64,000 bases of DNA from Capitulum mitella. Taxonomy: Eukaryota; Arthropoda; Thecostraca; Pollicipedomorpha; Pollicipedidae. A program made the position numbers and the translations under genes. The notes below the pieces were generated by a model. That model worked only from the letters and a program-made list of their open reading frames with translations. It searched no databases and had not been told where the DNA came from. Shown piece after piece: positions 23,170 to 36,659 of the stretch. The first letter of the stretch is position 1. The number at the start of each line of letters is the position of its first letter. The stretch spans positions 11,258,144-11,322,143 of the forward strand of contig CP099849.1 of NCBI GenBank assembly GCA_030062745.1, in the 5' to 3' direction.

Positions 23170-23720
23170 CTCCACCTGAAAAATGGTCCGATCTCGGGCT
23201 GACCGTCTTGACGACGTCAACGACAGCAGCCGTCAGAACGGTTGCACGTCTCTATGACTCGGCAAAACGTGGTAAAGCAAAGCAATGGACGACAACACGC
23301 TCGTATATTGTGTGGAGAAACGGAACCGGACGTTGCGGCGGCGGCGTGGCCATTATCCACCGCGACACTCTAACTGCGAAGACGATTCATGTTCCCCGCG
23401 TCGGCTCGTCGCCGGAAAGCCTGCGGATTCTGCCGTCAGGCCGTCGCCGATCATCGTGGCCGCTGTGTATCGCCCCCCTGGGGGCTCTGCAGCGCAACCT
23501 ACCGTCGACTTCCGCCACCAGCTCGTGCACGTGCTGGCGAGAAACAGGGGTACATCGACTCATCAAGATCGGCCAGGAGTGGCGCTGCAGTCTATACCCA
23601 GCTTCATGGCGACCTCTGCTCAGCCAGCTGGTAACATCTGCCACATGTCCCAACCCTAACCTCATCCTGATCGACCACCTGATTAACAGCAGGCATGAGT
23701 CTTGCATCAAATGCACAAAC
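23170..23720 (+). pseudogene. LINE endonuclease-domain fragment
   Basis: Two frames together give an APE-type endonuclease segment: WRNGTGRCGGGVAIIHRDTL (about 23311), then IIVAAVYRPPGG (about 23450-23485) and FRHQLVHVLA. Near the end comes NPNLILIDHLINSRHESC (about 23654). GGGVAII, VYRPP and the late LIDHLI are typical of CR1/Jockey-like LINEs. A frame change near 23400 and the missing reverse transcriptase show a truncated, dead copy. It differs in sequence from the LINE at 8150-10770. Confidence 0.75.
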
Positions 23721-26700
23721 GATCAAGAGCAGCATCCGCGACCTCGATCTCATCACGGTACGGCAGAGTGATGTTAAAGCGCGATACGGTACCGTAGAGT
23801 GACGGTAGAGACCAACGATCGACGACAACGGTAGAGTCCCTGGAAGAGTCAACATTATTCGACCATTCACCATCGACACCATAACATACCATAACGTATG
23901 TATTTTCGGAAATCAAAGAATACAGAACATATACTCATGGTGAAATTGGGAGCCAAATAATTAATTTTTTGGATTAAAGCATCTTCCTAAATTTACTGTT
24001 TGTAATACAGTATCATTGAACACGAAAAACACATCAAATCGAATCCATCGGCTCGCCGCCACCTACATCGCGCCACGTCCAGCAATCAATCAATAGTTGA
24101 CATGGCTGCCTCCAGGCGGCGCCATTGCCCGTCTCTGCCCACACCAAGGCAAACACGGTTCGCTCCAGGAGGCACCTGAGCCAAGACGCGTTGTGGCTAC
24201 ACCTCCTGCTGGCTGACGGCTCCAGTGTATCAGGCGACCACCACTACAGGCGAGTGGGAGGCGCGGAACCCGACGTGGAGCCCGATCATTGGTCACAGAC
24301 CAGCACTTACCTCTCCGCCAGATAAAGTAGTATCCATCTAAACCGTGGCTGCAAGAGCCCATTGTGTCGACGGTGACAGAAAAACGAAAATCAGCCACAT
24401 GCGGACAAGGACCGGATTCCACGTGATCACATATGTACTGGGCCCGTTGGAACGCCATGAGACATGTTCATCGCTGAGCGTTCTCATATTCCTTCCTGGC
24501 GTCCCAGAGAAACCCGAACTTAGAATATGGAAGTGCAATGGCTGCCTGCTCGTCTCAGCTAACGACCTGAACCAGGGTCAGAAAACAGTGCAAGCCTCCA
24601 ACCGATTGGTGCGACTGTCTCAAAGGCTTCTTCGCAGCTGTCGGCTCTGCTGTAGCTGACGGCCTGGCCGCTTCGCACGCTGGGCGCCTGCCGCAAACAG
24701 TGCTGCGGCGCATTCACCCCTCGTCTGGCCACTCTCGAACTCCCTGCTGCACTTCAGCGGATAGGGAGTCCACAACCAAGTGGTACCAATGGCATCACCA
24801 CTGGCATGGTCCAGAAAACTCAGCATTTGGACCCACGTCTACTTAAGGCGATGAACAGCGACGTTGTCGGCAACGAGCTGCCTACGTGGTGGTGGATTGC
24901 CGTAAAGGTCCCTGCTGATAACACTGGCGGCAAGAGCAACCGCACGAATATAGCCCCACTTCGGTCTTACCACTTGTTGCCGAACTGTTCGCACTTGTGG
25001 TCTCCCACTAGCTTGTTGACTTCTTCACAAATCACCATTTCCTATGTCCTGAGCGGTGCGACTTTGGTCCTGGTCGTTCCATAGAGTCGACATTGCTCGA
25101 CGGCGTCAGTTATGCTGCCAGCAACATCGACAGCGGAGAGATAACGACATTTGTCGTAGCTGATTAGTGACAACCATGGTCAAACGTATGAACAAATGGC
25201 CGCCTCTTGGATCCGTTTGGCTGACATGGCGCTGATGACCGACGGCTTTGCGCCTGGCTGGGGATCGGACCCAGCTGATCGCGTGGCATTTTCACTCCCA
25301 GTGCACCATCTTACCTCAATGTCTGCCGTGTGTGTTTTTCACCTTCATACAAATCATGTGCACTTCAGACGTTTCTGAAATTATCACTACCTACCTATTG
25401 GTGGAAGAAGATCAAAACAATATTAAACCGAGCCATGTGGCCGCAGTATCAGAGCGCCTCATCAGTGAACGCAGCACCTGTCGTGTGCCTTTCCTGCTGA
25501 GCGAATGTTTTGACTGACCAGGCAGGCTTAAACTATCATCACTCGGAGCGGATTCTGCAGTCAGAACCACATTACCATGATAGTTCCGGTTTACGCAATA
25601 CGGGACAAACATCATTAGGCCTAAGGACTGTCGGATGCATGCAGTTTCCTAGTGAGTGGTGTGTTTATGGTGACTTGGTGGCTGATAAGTGCTAAACTAA
25701 TTTCACGAATGTGCATTAGCTTGTCCTGCCGCCTATTGTCAGCAACAGGCAGATTCATCTGCATATGCCTCCCACTGAGGGCCGATGCATCTGGAATCAG
25801 GTAACAACTGAGTGTCGGTACAGCCCAACAGATAACACCAGTAAGACAGCTTGTGGAGCGTCTGACGAGCGAGACCAACATTGTTGTTGCTTCCATCATC
25901 ATGTTTGTTTTTCCTTTATGCAAATTACCATTCAAAAGGATATTTATCGAGTTAACTGAGTACTTTGCGCCTGAAAATTGTAATCTTAGACGTCACGCGC
26001 GCCCATAATGTCGCTCGTTGCCATTACAGAACGGTTCAAAAACAGTTAAACGAAAACATTTTTCTCGGAATAGTTTTGTGGAATAAACAACTCGCAAGCT
26101 AACACACTGTAAATGCAGACATACCAAATTCAAAGCTTTGAGCTATCTCCAGTGAAAATGTCAAGGTTTAGTACCCTGTTGTAAAGTTATTAACGTCCAG
26201 AAAGCGTTGGTCGGGAGGGACCGGGCCGCTAAACTTGTTTTTTTTTTCCTGCTAGTTGAAGTAAGACTTAATGGGTCTTTGGGCTTGCCGGTAATAAATG
26301 GGATGACAAGGGCACAAAGATAGCAATGTTGATTTCTTTTGCGTCTGACAACGTGTCCCATTATATGGACGGAACAACCCTGTGCTTGGCACGCAGTTTT
26401 CCTGGAAAACTCTCGTGACCGTCGGCGAAAGTACCCTTTTGCCGATTTTTTTTTATTACTCGGTGAGATTCGTTTCTTTGGGAGAGGATAGCCGAATATC
26501 ACTTTTGACGGCGAAAACAGGCTTTGAACCCACCTGTATGTGCGGCACACATGCAGGCGCGCTCAGGCCACAAATGATCTCAGAGTGGTTTTCTGGCCGT
26601 GATCGCCACATGCTAGAAAGCGCCCCTGCAGCACAGACGACTGTTCCCACGGGACGGCAAATGGCGGCTCCAGCTGTTCGTCCTGCCGCAGGCGCTTCAG
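23721..26700. other. Unassigned DNA
   Basis: No gene or element recognised. It may contain further LINE debris, but I cannot support domains. Confidence 0.35.
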
Positions 26701-26705
26701 GCACG

Positions 26706-26737
26706 CTGGACGACACTGCCGCCGAAGTGTCGTCCAG
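26706..26737. repeat. 12-bp perfect hairpin
   Basis: CTGGACGACACT (26706-26717) and its exact inverted copy (26726-26737) are separated by an 8-base loop. A TA array follows at 26756-26797. It could be the tip of a fold-back element. Confidence 0.8.
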
Positions 26738-29700
26738 TGCTATAGTCCGTCCGTCATTATATATATATATATATATATTACTATTATATATATATATACA
26801 CGTGGTAAAAGAATGTGCTGACAAAAAAAAATATCCATTGACTAGTCCTGTCGGACAAACAGATGAGTTTATAGAGTGTAATCGGCGGGAGAAAGAGATG
26901 AGAGAGACGAACATGAAGGAAGGGGCAGGGCAGAGAAGAGTAAGTAAAAAGAAAGAAACACGAAACATAACGTAGGGCTTACGCGTCGAAAACCGGAGAG
27001 CAAGGAGGCCAGTGTTCTACTAACTGTTACGCTGACTGCTGTAGATGAGCGGCCGACGATCGAAAGACGCGGACAAAGACCATGTTTTTTAACCTCAAAT
27101 CATAATAAATACAGAAAGAAAACAATCTGCGATACGCCAGCATTGACTATGTACGGCCTACAATTTGTTTTGGTTCAAAGTTTAAACAGCTTTCTTCTGG
27201 AACTTACAGATTAATAACCTTCTTACGCCTATGGGAGAGAAGAGGAGATATGTTTGCAGTGCAATGAGACAAACGGAGTGAATAAAAGTAGGTAATGGAG
27301 GCTGCTGCTAAGAAACAGGGATGAAATTAGTCAGGCAGAAACCACGCTGCCCGCACCGCAGTACATATTTTGTTTTGCGATACCGACTGCGTATGAAAAG
27401 AGGAAGGAGCTCACGTCCACATATTATATATATATATATACACATATGACACAACCAAGACTAACAAAGGACTTATGAAATCTGAATGCAGCATATGCCG
27501 AAATTTTGGAACGGAAGTGCATGGTCATCACAAAACATCGACCACCAGACAAGCTATCTAGAGCAGTCGACATTCCCACGGCCTTCAGAGCCAGACCAGC
27601 CTGATTATTGGACCGTGTTCCCATCACTGCCGGTTGCATGCGTCGCCGTCGTGATCAGCTGTTTTCCCAGAGGGTCCCCGGAAGAGGGCAGTCAGCGATC
27701 GGCAGCGCGTTACGTCACCGGGCCGTCTGTCGCGCGGTCCGCGTGGTGCAAGGTTTCGTGCAGCGCTGAGGTGATGGGCGACTTTCTCGACGTGAGCCGG
27801 CGACACACACCGCAAGACGGGCTCTGAAGGGATCGCCATTTGCCGCGGTCATTGAAAGTGATAGCTGTTCCAGTGCTGCAGCTGGCTTATTTTGCAGGGC
27901 GTGGTTGCAGTCACCCGGTAAAGACGGGCGTGGCAACCGTCCCGACTGAAGGTAACGAGACCCGGCGCAGCAAACATCCTCCTCGGCGGTATCCGCGCTG
28001 ACAACGTCTGGGTGACGAGCATCGAAACATTGGTTGGAGTTGACTTTCCTGGTGAAACCTGATCAGCTTGACTGTGTTTTGCGCAGTTTCTGGGGCATTA
28101 ATTGTGATTCGCAGATTGGTTTCAGTGACTTGCACCGCCTTCATAAACGTATAGCAGATGTGAAAGCTCATCGAGAAAAAATACTGAAAACAATCATCCC
28201 ATGCACTCATGATTCAAGGCAGTCTTTCAGACTATTGTTTTCCTGCTTCGTATGCCGTTCCGCACTGTGGCCAGTATTTGTTCCTGTCCATTGGTTGCAG
28301 CAGCAATTTGACACGCAAACATTTGCTTACAATGACATATGTGGCAACACCCGCAAAGCCTGCAGCACGGCTTCCAGGAAGAAATAAACGTTTAACGTTC
28401 CCTGAATAAGCATGGAAACTACCAAGGCCACGCATTCGTTTACCGCAGGCCCACGTCATTTCCCTTCTGACTGGCGGGCTTCGTGGTCACTGGATGATCG
28501 GCGAGTCTTGAGACTAAATTCTGATTCGGATTAACAGGATTTAGCAATAGCACACATTTAGCCTGCGCAAACGAAATGTGTGGGCAAAATGTTAGGAGCT
28601 TTTTAAAAAGCTTCGGGCCTTTAAAAACCCTGCCAAGTTCCGCTTATCTGAAGAATAAATGCCTTGAGAGGTATGTGACCGAGAGATCGAGCCAAACCTG
28701 CTGGGAAGTATGGAAAATGTTGATTGGATTGGATCCGAGATACTACATTGTTTTAGCACATGCAAGACCTCGGATGCAGCATACCGAAAGTGGTCGACAA
28801 ATATCCGTTCGTCAGCCATATGCAACCATGATAGAAAATGGGACCTCGGGAATAGTTTGTTGTAAACATATACATACGAGCTAACGTTTCGTGGATGCAG
28901 ATGAAAAATTCCTACAGATTTGAGTTCCTTTGCTGATGTGGTATTTCGAAATCCGTCCTAATTTAACTGCAAACAAGTAGAAAAAAATACTGTGACTACT
29001 CGTCTCAGACCGAACAAATATGTCATTCTCTGGTATCACGCTGGCTCCGTCCCCTGTCGCGCTGGACCAGCGCCTGTGACCACAATAGGCCTCCAAATCG
29101 AGTTGCCACTGGCTGCTCTCTCCCTTTCCCCAGCTAAGAACTGTGACGCCGCCCCTGGCCGTCTTCTCATCTTAGGGTTCGAAATGCAATGCATCGCTAT
29201 TTTAGACCACACCTATAGACCATCCACTGACCTCGCCTCTCATTTCGGGTGATGGACAGCCGTGGCTCGGCGAGGATTGGCCTGACCTGGGGAGTTGTTG
29301 AGCCCACCGGTCTGTGCTGCTCCTTCCTGCAGAGATCCGGTCACCGGTTTACGGCTGCAGAAAAGAGCACGGAGATAAACAGGGATGGCATTTAAATATA
29401 GTGCTGGTCTTAAAGTAGCCCGCAGTTGTCAGCTGAACCTCGTAACAAAGAACATAGGAATGAAAACGCGGCAGTGTCAAATTTTAAAAGATTAAAGTTG
29501 TGCACCCTTGCACCTTTTACTATTTGGCACCAAACACACGAGTTTCCGTTCCGCCTCGAATTCACAAACCATTAGTGTTGCTCACTCATCATCGGAGGTT
29601 CCGGGTCACACTGAAAGAGCGGAAAATTGATGGAGTTGCTGCATTCAGAGAGCATCACTGCAACAGACGCCACACTTATTTTGCCACTCATTGAATGAAG

Positions 29701-30849
29701 AAGTTTTTTGTACTCACTATGTATAATTGCATCTTCAGTGAAAAAGTAAGAAATTCTCGCCGCATGGCGTTCACGTCAGTTCAGTTTTCTCCTGTAAAAC
29801 GTCGGCGATTTCGTCGTCGGTGAAAATAAAAACAACACAAGACAAGACAAAACAAAACAAAGCAAACAACGAACGTCGGTCTGGAAGACCGCCGTTCACC
29901 GTTTGACGTTTCGTTGGCAGATTTCTTACCCGGCGAAACCACGCAGGGCCAAAAGTGGTGGCAGCTTTTCCGGCGCGCCGCGTGCTGTTCAAGCCAGCGG
30001 CACCCATGCGACCTCTCCCTGAACCCCGCGCCGGAAATGTCTACTTCCGACACCGATATCGTCCTGCGTACGAACTGCGAACGAGCGCGGAGCCCAGCTG
30101 AACTGCGCGGTGCTCCTGAACCCTCTGGATCATGTATTGTGCCGGGGAGGAACGTGAACCGTACAGGCCTGCAGCTGGATAACGATAGGTGGCAGTGGAG
30201 AGGCGGTTTCGTGTGCACTCTGCCCAAGGAGCTTTGACGTTGTGACAGAGTCGTGCCGTGACGATCTGCCTGTCTCCGAGATGAAGCCGTCTTCGGGGCT
30301 GGCGTAATTTGTAACTGGTTTCGGTGCCGGGGCTACCGGCTTGTATTTTAGAGCCGCATCGAGTTCTCTGGTCTCATAGCGACCAGTGTTACGTGAACGC
30401 AGCAAAATCCGCGCGGTAACTCCGTCCGGAACCGAGTTTTTTCGCCTTGATGTTCCGCTCTTTGGCCCCCGCGTTCCCATCTGCTTTTGCCTGTCGCTGT
30501 GGCTCCTTTTGCGCAGTTTTCATCCAGATCGTCCTGCGGTTTCCTCGTCCTTGCTCTATTCTGCGACCCGACTGGGACATTTAAGGCAGACCCCGGATCC
30601 TCCGAAGCCTCCAAATGACCCGACACATCCGAAACGTGTAGCAGCAGTGATGGTAAAAGTAGCAGCATACGCTATATTTCGCTACCATTTGGACAATGGC
30701 GGCTACCGGGGTTGCATTTCAGTCCAAGCCGTGCATGCGACGTGATTCGGAGGGAAATAATCGTAAAAACGACGGAAAAAAACTCACAGAGCGAACACCA
30801 ACGTATCGCCGTCTCGGACTATCAGATCAAAAGGACTTCAGAATATCCG
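26738..30849. other. Unassigned DNA
   Basis: Contains TA arrays at 26756-26797 and 27421-27441. No gene, RNA or transposon boundary recognised. The open frames at 29781-30237 overlap on both strands and match no family I know. Confidence 0.35.
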
Positions 30850-31115
30850 TTTGGCCGCCGGCCGTGTTTGTTGCATGGTACGGCCGCCCCCTCTCCCTTC
30901 ACCCCACACACACGACGGCGGCTCCGACCAGCTGATTGGTATGCGGCGGCAGCGGCGGCGGCGGCGGGCGTCGGCCGGCCGTCCCACGCACCGCCACGGT
31001 GGTGGCCGGCCGCCCTGGTGGTGGCCGTCGGCCGGCGTCCTGGCCCCCGGCGGCCAGCGAGAATCGCCGCCAGGGGCGGATGCAGGACCGGGACGGGGGA
31101 GGCGAGTAGCGCCGG
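30850..31115. other. GC- and CpG-rich segment
   Basis: A GGC-triplet run (about 30944-30968) and GGCCGG words. A hAT-like end word, CAGGGGCGGATGCAGG, occurs at 31069, without a partner. It could be a promoter-type island. No coding family recognised. Confidence 0.35.
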
Positions 31116-33640
31116 ACTTTAATGATCGTCACGCGTTTCAACTCGAAGAAAATGGTTTTGCGGCTTGAAGGACAAAGTGGATCGGCCGTGTTGTCAGTGG
31201 CCCTGGTGATGTGAAATGGACGTCACCAAGATAACAAGCAAAGGTAGCGCATCAGTGGCGGCTTTCAAGGGCTTTTTCACTTCGTGTAAACTTTGTTTAC
31301 CCACTGGAAGATCATGAATTTTGTTGAGCCTTCACATTCTAGAAAAAAAGTTAATGGATACAATGATACAAAGTCTCGAAGCAAATTCCTCGAGGAAAGG
31401 GATTTCCTTCAAAATCCTTCAAGTTCTGTGTTATGCACTAGTTTTTCGGCTTGGTAGTCATATAATAGAGCAAGGCGTTGTTGTACCTTGTTTACCTTGG
31501 CAACCAGAAAACCAAATAGGCTACTAGTTCGACCCATGCCAGATGTTAAGATGAATGACACTGTTAAGTTTGGAATAAGTTGCATACTTACGTTTTTGCA
31601 TTATTTGCGTTATTAATTACTATGATTAATTGTCGATATAAGCCTTTAGACTGGAAGCAACCCTATGTAGAGAATCTTTGGCTTAGGTCATGACGCATTC
31701 GTCATTTAATGTCATTACGTCCTTCGCTTCTAGTATTTGAACAGGTGCACTGGAAGATGGCACTTTTGTGATCCCTACTTATTTTTTCCCGCAAATCTCA
31801 AGAACATATCGGAGCTGACCGATGCTGCTTTGTGACATTTATGGCAATTCAATAGTTTATCGACTGACGCAAAGCAGTCGAAAACCAGCCGGAAATTTTT
31901 GAAGCTGGAAGCATCTGAAGTCAAACAAACATAACGAAAATAATGACTGTCGGAGACAGATGGGAACCGCGAAAGGACAAGCGTTCTGCGTAAGATTACC
32001 GTTTGATCATTATTATCGGACATCATTCGGAGATAACTGAAGATGATGAAATAGGAGCAAGGCCAGGATAAGCGAAGGAGACAGTAGTCAAAGGTCAAAG
32101 TAAACCATCTTGTGACCTGATCCAGATTTACCTTGCAACACGCCGATTTATATGGCATATGTATTCAAAGAACCTCATGAAAACACGTTGACGCAAATTG
32201 GGACGCATATATATATATATATATATAATGTAGCTTATATATGTATATACTATGTAACTGTACAAGAAAAGTAAGTAATTAAATTATGCACTTGAACTCA
32301 TTATAACGAAATAACTATAGTGCAAACAGCTGACACAAAATTTACTTTGGGTCAAAAACTTTATCCCAGGTCAATGAACTCGCCTCTCTTCATTTGATTT
32401 TGCAAAAGTCAGAGCACGCTGAAAGTGACCAAATGTAACGTTGTTAGCTAACTTCACTGAAAGTACGCTAAATGGTGCGTTTAACGCCCTTATTTACGTT
32501 CATGCTACACCAGTATACCGCGTTGCTCGAAATCTGATCTGCAAAGATAAGAAAAATTACGTCATAGGTCAATGACTTAACACGGCCTCGACCCGAAATC
32601 TTTATTCAAAACGTAAAATGAGTAAGCATTGTCATATGGTTCTACGTTTCAAGCTTTAACGCTCGCACTTTCCTAGTTTCGTCCGAAAAGTCGTGCGGAA
32701 AGGCCTGTACGGGCCGACTGTCCAAATCTGACTTTTTCGACCTTATTTAACCTTGTAAATATCGATCTAGGGTGATAAAGTTTTCATGCAATTCGCTTTA
32801 GCCCCATCCTGCCTTGAAAATTTCTTGTCCATAGTTCATCTGTGTCCGAGATCGGGGGGGAGCACAAAAGCGCCCCCTTCCATTACGCGTTGGCACGAAA
32901 CCTTCTTCTACTACGCTTGTTGAAGACAACCAAACGGATATAGGTAGGACTAACAGACCGAGGCGAATCGGGCAAAACAACAAATCTTGAATAAGATGGT
33001 GCATATCAACAAAGTCCTGTCGCTGCAGTTCTCATTAGTTATATATTGGTAAATTAACAGATTGCATTATTTCGTTACTTCTTGCTGACAGTACAAACCT
33101 GAGGCAAAGTGAGTAGAAGAGCAAGAAAGTCCTGCAACAGGATAAGCCCAAAGGTAAGCCAGTCACATGGTTCAGTCTAATTCTACACGGTCTAGGCAAA
33201 GCTCTTTTCGTGATTGCATTTCTGCGTGTAAATTGGCAAGCGGGTTACAGTTTATCACAGCCTTTTCGTCTACATTTCTATGAGACAATAAGTCACGTTT
33301 GGTAGGTTGCGGATATGCTGAGTATAAGGAAATTTATCAAGCTGATATCATTGAGTTGACAGGAAGTCGTGAAACGGTGGTGGGAACAATGGTACAAATG
33401 AAAGACTTAAAATACCGACAGAAGCAACTTTATAGAGGGCATTGAAACACTAAGGTAAAAAGTACGACACCATTTAAGGGATGGGCGAAAATTCCGAATA
33501 TATATATATATATTATATGTACATATCAATGGTTTCTCCATTGTCAATGGCCCGGCACCGCCCCTAGGTAGCAATGAGGGTTTCAAGCGTTCCCCTCCAC
33601 GAAATGCCTATTAACATGATGCCACATTTCTCACAGGTTA
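31116..33640. other. Unassigned AT-rich DNA with half-site cluster
   Basis: TA arrays lie at 32208-32227 and 33499-33515. AGGTCA and TGACC half-sites recur at about 32094, 32120, 32370 and 32570. A G-run and C-run pair at 32853-32877 resembles the sub-terminal blocks of the TTAA elements, but no TTAA terminus follows. No gene recognised. Confidence 0.4.
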
Positions 33641-33985
33641 GGCTCGCCCTGGTCACCGTCTGACGCTGCCTGGCCGGGTGTAGCGCGGCGGCGGGCGGCT
33701 CGGCGGCGGTGAGTGGTGTGCCGCTCCGGCCGGCTCTGCTGCCGGGCTCGACACCGGGCCGCGCCGCCGCCGAGCGGGGAAACAGCCTGAGAGCGGGCCG
33801 GCCTTCGGCTCCCGAATTATGTTGATCACATGCGTGGCCGGCCGGAGTCGTGACTAGCCCTAGTGACGCCGCCGGCAGCTCGGAAGCTGCCAGCGAGCCG
33901 GCAGCTGCGCCGGCTCGGCGCCGTGCTGCTGTGGGCTGCTGTGAGCTGCTCTGGCGGGAGGAGGTGCGGAGTTCTCCTCCCCGCA
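33641..33985. other. GC- and CpG-rich segment (possible CpG island)
   Basis: Dense CpG and GCCGGC words. Low-complexity Ala/Arg-type frames only. A possible promoter region of an unrecognised gene. Confidence 0.35.
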
Positions 33986-34481
33986 GCCCTGGTCCGAGAG
34001 AGGACTTCCCGGGATAGGTCTAGGATTCATCTGAGCTGGCCTGTTGCATTCACTTTAAAGGCGATGAATCGTGATTCGTCCATGACCGGGGCCTTGAGAC
34101 AATGTTCCGAATTGCATGAGCCTCGGGCCTTGCACAACGTTACATTTTAGTCTGAAGCGAAACGTCCAGTGAAGTGATTTTAATATCACCCGTATCGGGC
34201 GGTGACAAGCTTGCGGGCGATCCAGAGGTCGACAGTGGGCTGGCTCTCAGGGAGAAGCTCGGTCAGCCGGCGGACGACACCAAGCTGTAAAGTCTGCGGT
34301 GCCGTCCATCACGAGGCCATGCAGTCCATGCAGAGCAGGCCAAAGCTTTCCACTGTAGCCACCCACGTCTCGTATGGCACCAGTAAGCCACCTCGGCGTG
34401 TCGTCCGGAGCGAAGCTGATGGGACCCCACTGCATGGTGCGCCGACAGACTCAGTGTGGGGTCCACTTGGCGGCACTCGGG

Positions 34482-34493
34482 GGTCACGTGACC
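34482..34493. promoter_or_regulatory. GGTCACGTGACC palindrome (extended E-box)
   Basis: A perfect 12-bp palindrome containing GTCACGTGAC, the preferred site of MITF/TFE- and USF-type bHLH-zipper factors. Seen directly; function is inferred only. Confidence 0.35.
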
Positions 34494-34571
34494 GGGACGA
34501 ACGCAAGGGTCTGGTGCACCAGACCAGTCTCCTTTGAGTATTCGAAGGTGCCGGCTGTCTGGGAGGGCCGC

Positions 34572-35706
34572 CTAGGGCTCGCCGCTTATTTCGTAAAGAG
34601 AATGCGTAATGCGCCTCTCTGTAATCCGTAGTTTGCAGTGATACCAGTTTTGCGTCACTAAGATTTCCGGACCTAATCGTAAGTTGTGAGAAACAAAAGC
34701 GACATGTATTCCAGTATACTCTTCTGCGCGAGGCGGGTACAATACGCAATACACGACCTTTACCGTAAGGCAACGCCACCATGGTTTCCTTGTTGACGAC
34801 ATGAGAAATCGGCCTCTAGGCCTGATGTTAAAAATAATGAAAAAGAAAACATCGCAAATGTCCCTTTTAGTCCATAATATTATTCTTTCATGTAATCCTA
34901 TGTCCTGGACGTCCAACGTGATATGTGCTGTCTACTGTTGCACGCGCATGGTGCTTCACAGTTGGGCATTCGGTTCCCTTTGAGACAAAATCCATTTCGA
35001 AGCGCTTTGACCTTGGGCTGTCGAAACCGTTTGCTGGAACCATGGCCGTTTTGAAAACGAAAAATGACTTTTTACGCAGAGAATCCCTCGCATTGAACTT
35101 TGCGTCCGCCATTGAGTCTATTTGACTGTGAATTTAGCCAGAGACTACCATCGGCAAGTGATTTTTTTTTGGCGTACATTCCGCGTGAGGACGTGCAGGC
35201 ACTTCACGAAAGGATGGACTGTAACCAAACCGCGGTAAGATATGATGGTGCTTTGGTGGATATATGGGGCAAAAGGACAGGCACAGGTAGGTTTAATTTT
35301 AGTTGCAAAAAGTCGACGGCCTCAGTGAAATACTGAGGTAAAATCGACAAGATGTTGGAGAATGAGTTCGTAGTCCTTTTCCAGGCGGTGAGGCACCCAA
35401 ACCGTAGGCCGAAGTCAAATGGCTACGTTGATAAATAAAGACGGTACACGGAGCTACACGGGAATGCTTGTGCCAAGCCGCTGTGATCTCTGAATCGCCA
35501 GCACCACACTCAATCCGAAATAACGTTCAGAAACGGCTCTTTCCACATTGCCACCGGATGCACGTGGCGCGCGCCGCAAGCACTGAAACGTGATGTTTGC
35601 CACGCGATTGCCCGCTGAATTGTAGTTTCACATTGGCGCGTTTCTAGCCAATCCGACTCGTGGTTAACGAGAAAACTAGCTGAAACCGAGACGATCTTTG
35701 GCGCCG
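34572..35706 (+). repeat. Dispersed repeat family D, copy 2
   Basis: Collinear with 14959-16015 over its whole length (landmarks listed there). It starts CTAGGGCTCGCCGCTTATT. It is slightly longer than copy 1 because of small indels. No gene is supported inside. Confidence 0.7.
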
Positions 35707-35848
35707 TAACTCACGATCTGTGAACCAGTTACGTCATCGCCCCATAAAGAATGGCTCGGGCTCTGGCACATAGGAGATGCGTTGGTGACATGCCCCTGGT
35801 CCAAACCCAAGTTCAAACCTACAAATGTTTCACCTCCACTGAATGAAC

Positions 35849-36013
35849 CAAGCACGTAGCCAGGATTTTCCACGGGGGAGGGGCAAATGCCAAATCTTGT
35901 GTTATGTCATATACCACTGGCATATGGCAGAATTCATATGAAAAATTAGCGATTTTATGTAATTGGCCTGGTATTTAACGCACACAAAAAACGTATAGTG
36001 CTTCCTTTTGCAT

Positions 36014-36101
<88 letters not shown>

Positions 36102-36201
36102 CACCATTCCGTATTCCTGCAACATCACTAAATATCTGGTGTGGACCGCTTAGCTCGGGGGACTATGGCCCCCATGCCTCTCCCCCCTGGCTACGTGCCT
36201 G
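35849..36201 (+). mobile_element. hAT-type MITE, copy C
   Basis: The ends CAAGCACGTAGCCAGG and CCTGGCTACGTGCCTG are inverted copies with 15 of 16 matches. They are flanked by a perfect 8-bp target duplication, GAATGAAC (35841-35848 and 36202-36209). The interior has the family palindrome (about 35908-35927). It is longer than its relatives because a (TA)n(TG)n microsatellite (about 36016-36100) has grown inside it. No coding capacity. Confidence 0.95.
36016..36100. repeat. (TA)n(TG)n microsatellite inside the hAT MITE
   Basis: About 17 TA units followed by about 24 TG units, at the position where the related copy at 44792 has a short unexpanded AT-rich stretch. Confidence 0.95.
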
Positions 36202-36659
36202 GAATGAACAGACGCAGCAGTCCAACTCGTACACGCCTGATAACAGGTAGCAGAGAAAACTGTTGTGTTAAGTCCCGTTATTTTATTATCAACAGAAGCG
36301 TTAAAAATTATCTATTTTCAAGCATGCAGTGCTATTGCGGATGTCCTCCGACTCCAATGAAATGAAATAAATTGGCAAAAATGTTCCAGATACATTACTG
36401 ATATTTTCCTCTTGCTTCCAAACAATCTGGGAACATGCACTGATTCGGCGGAACAGGGACAATTGGTTCATCTGTTTATTTCCAGGGGTCTTAAAACTGC
36501 TCTACGCACACAGAACTCTTGCCATTTCAAAATGGTGAAGGATGCATCACATTTCACTGGCAATGGAAAAGTTAAATTACTCCCACGAAAATCAGACCCT
36601 GTTAAATGGAGACCAAATGTTATAAATTAGCGTAACTGAAAGTGACGGAAGAAGAAATC

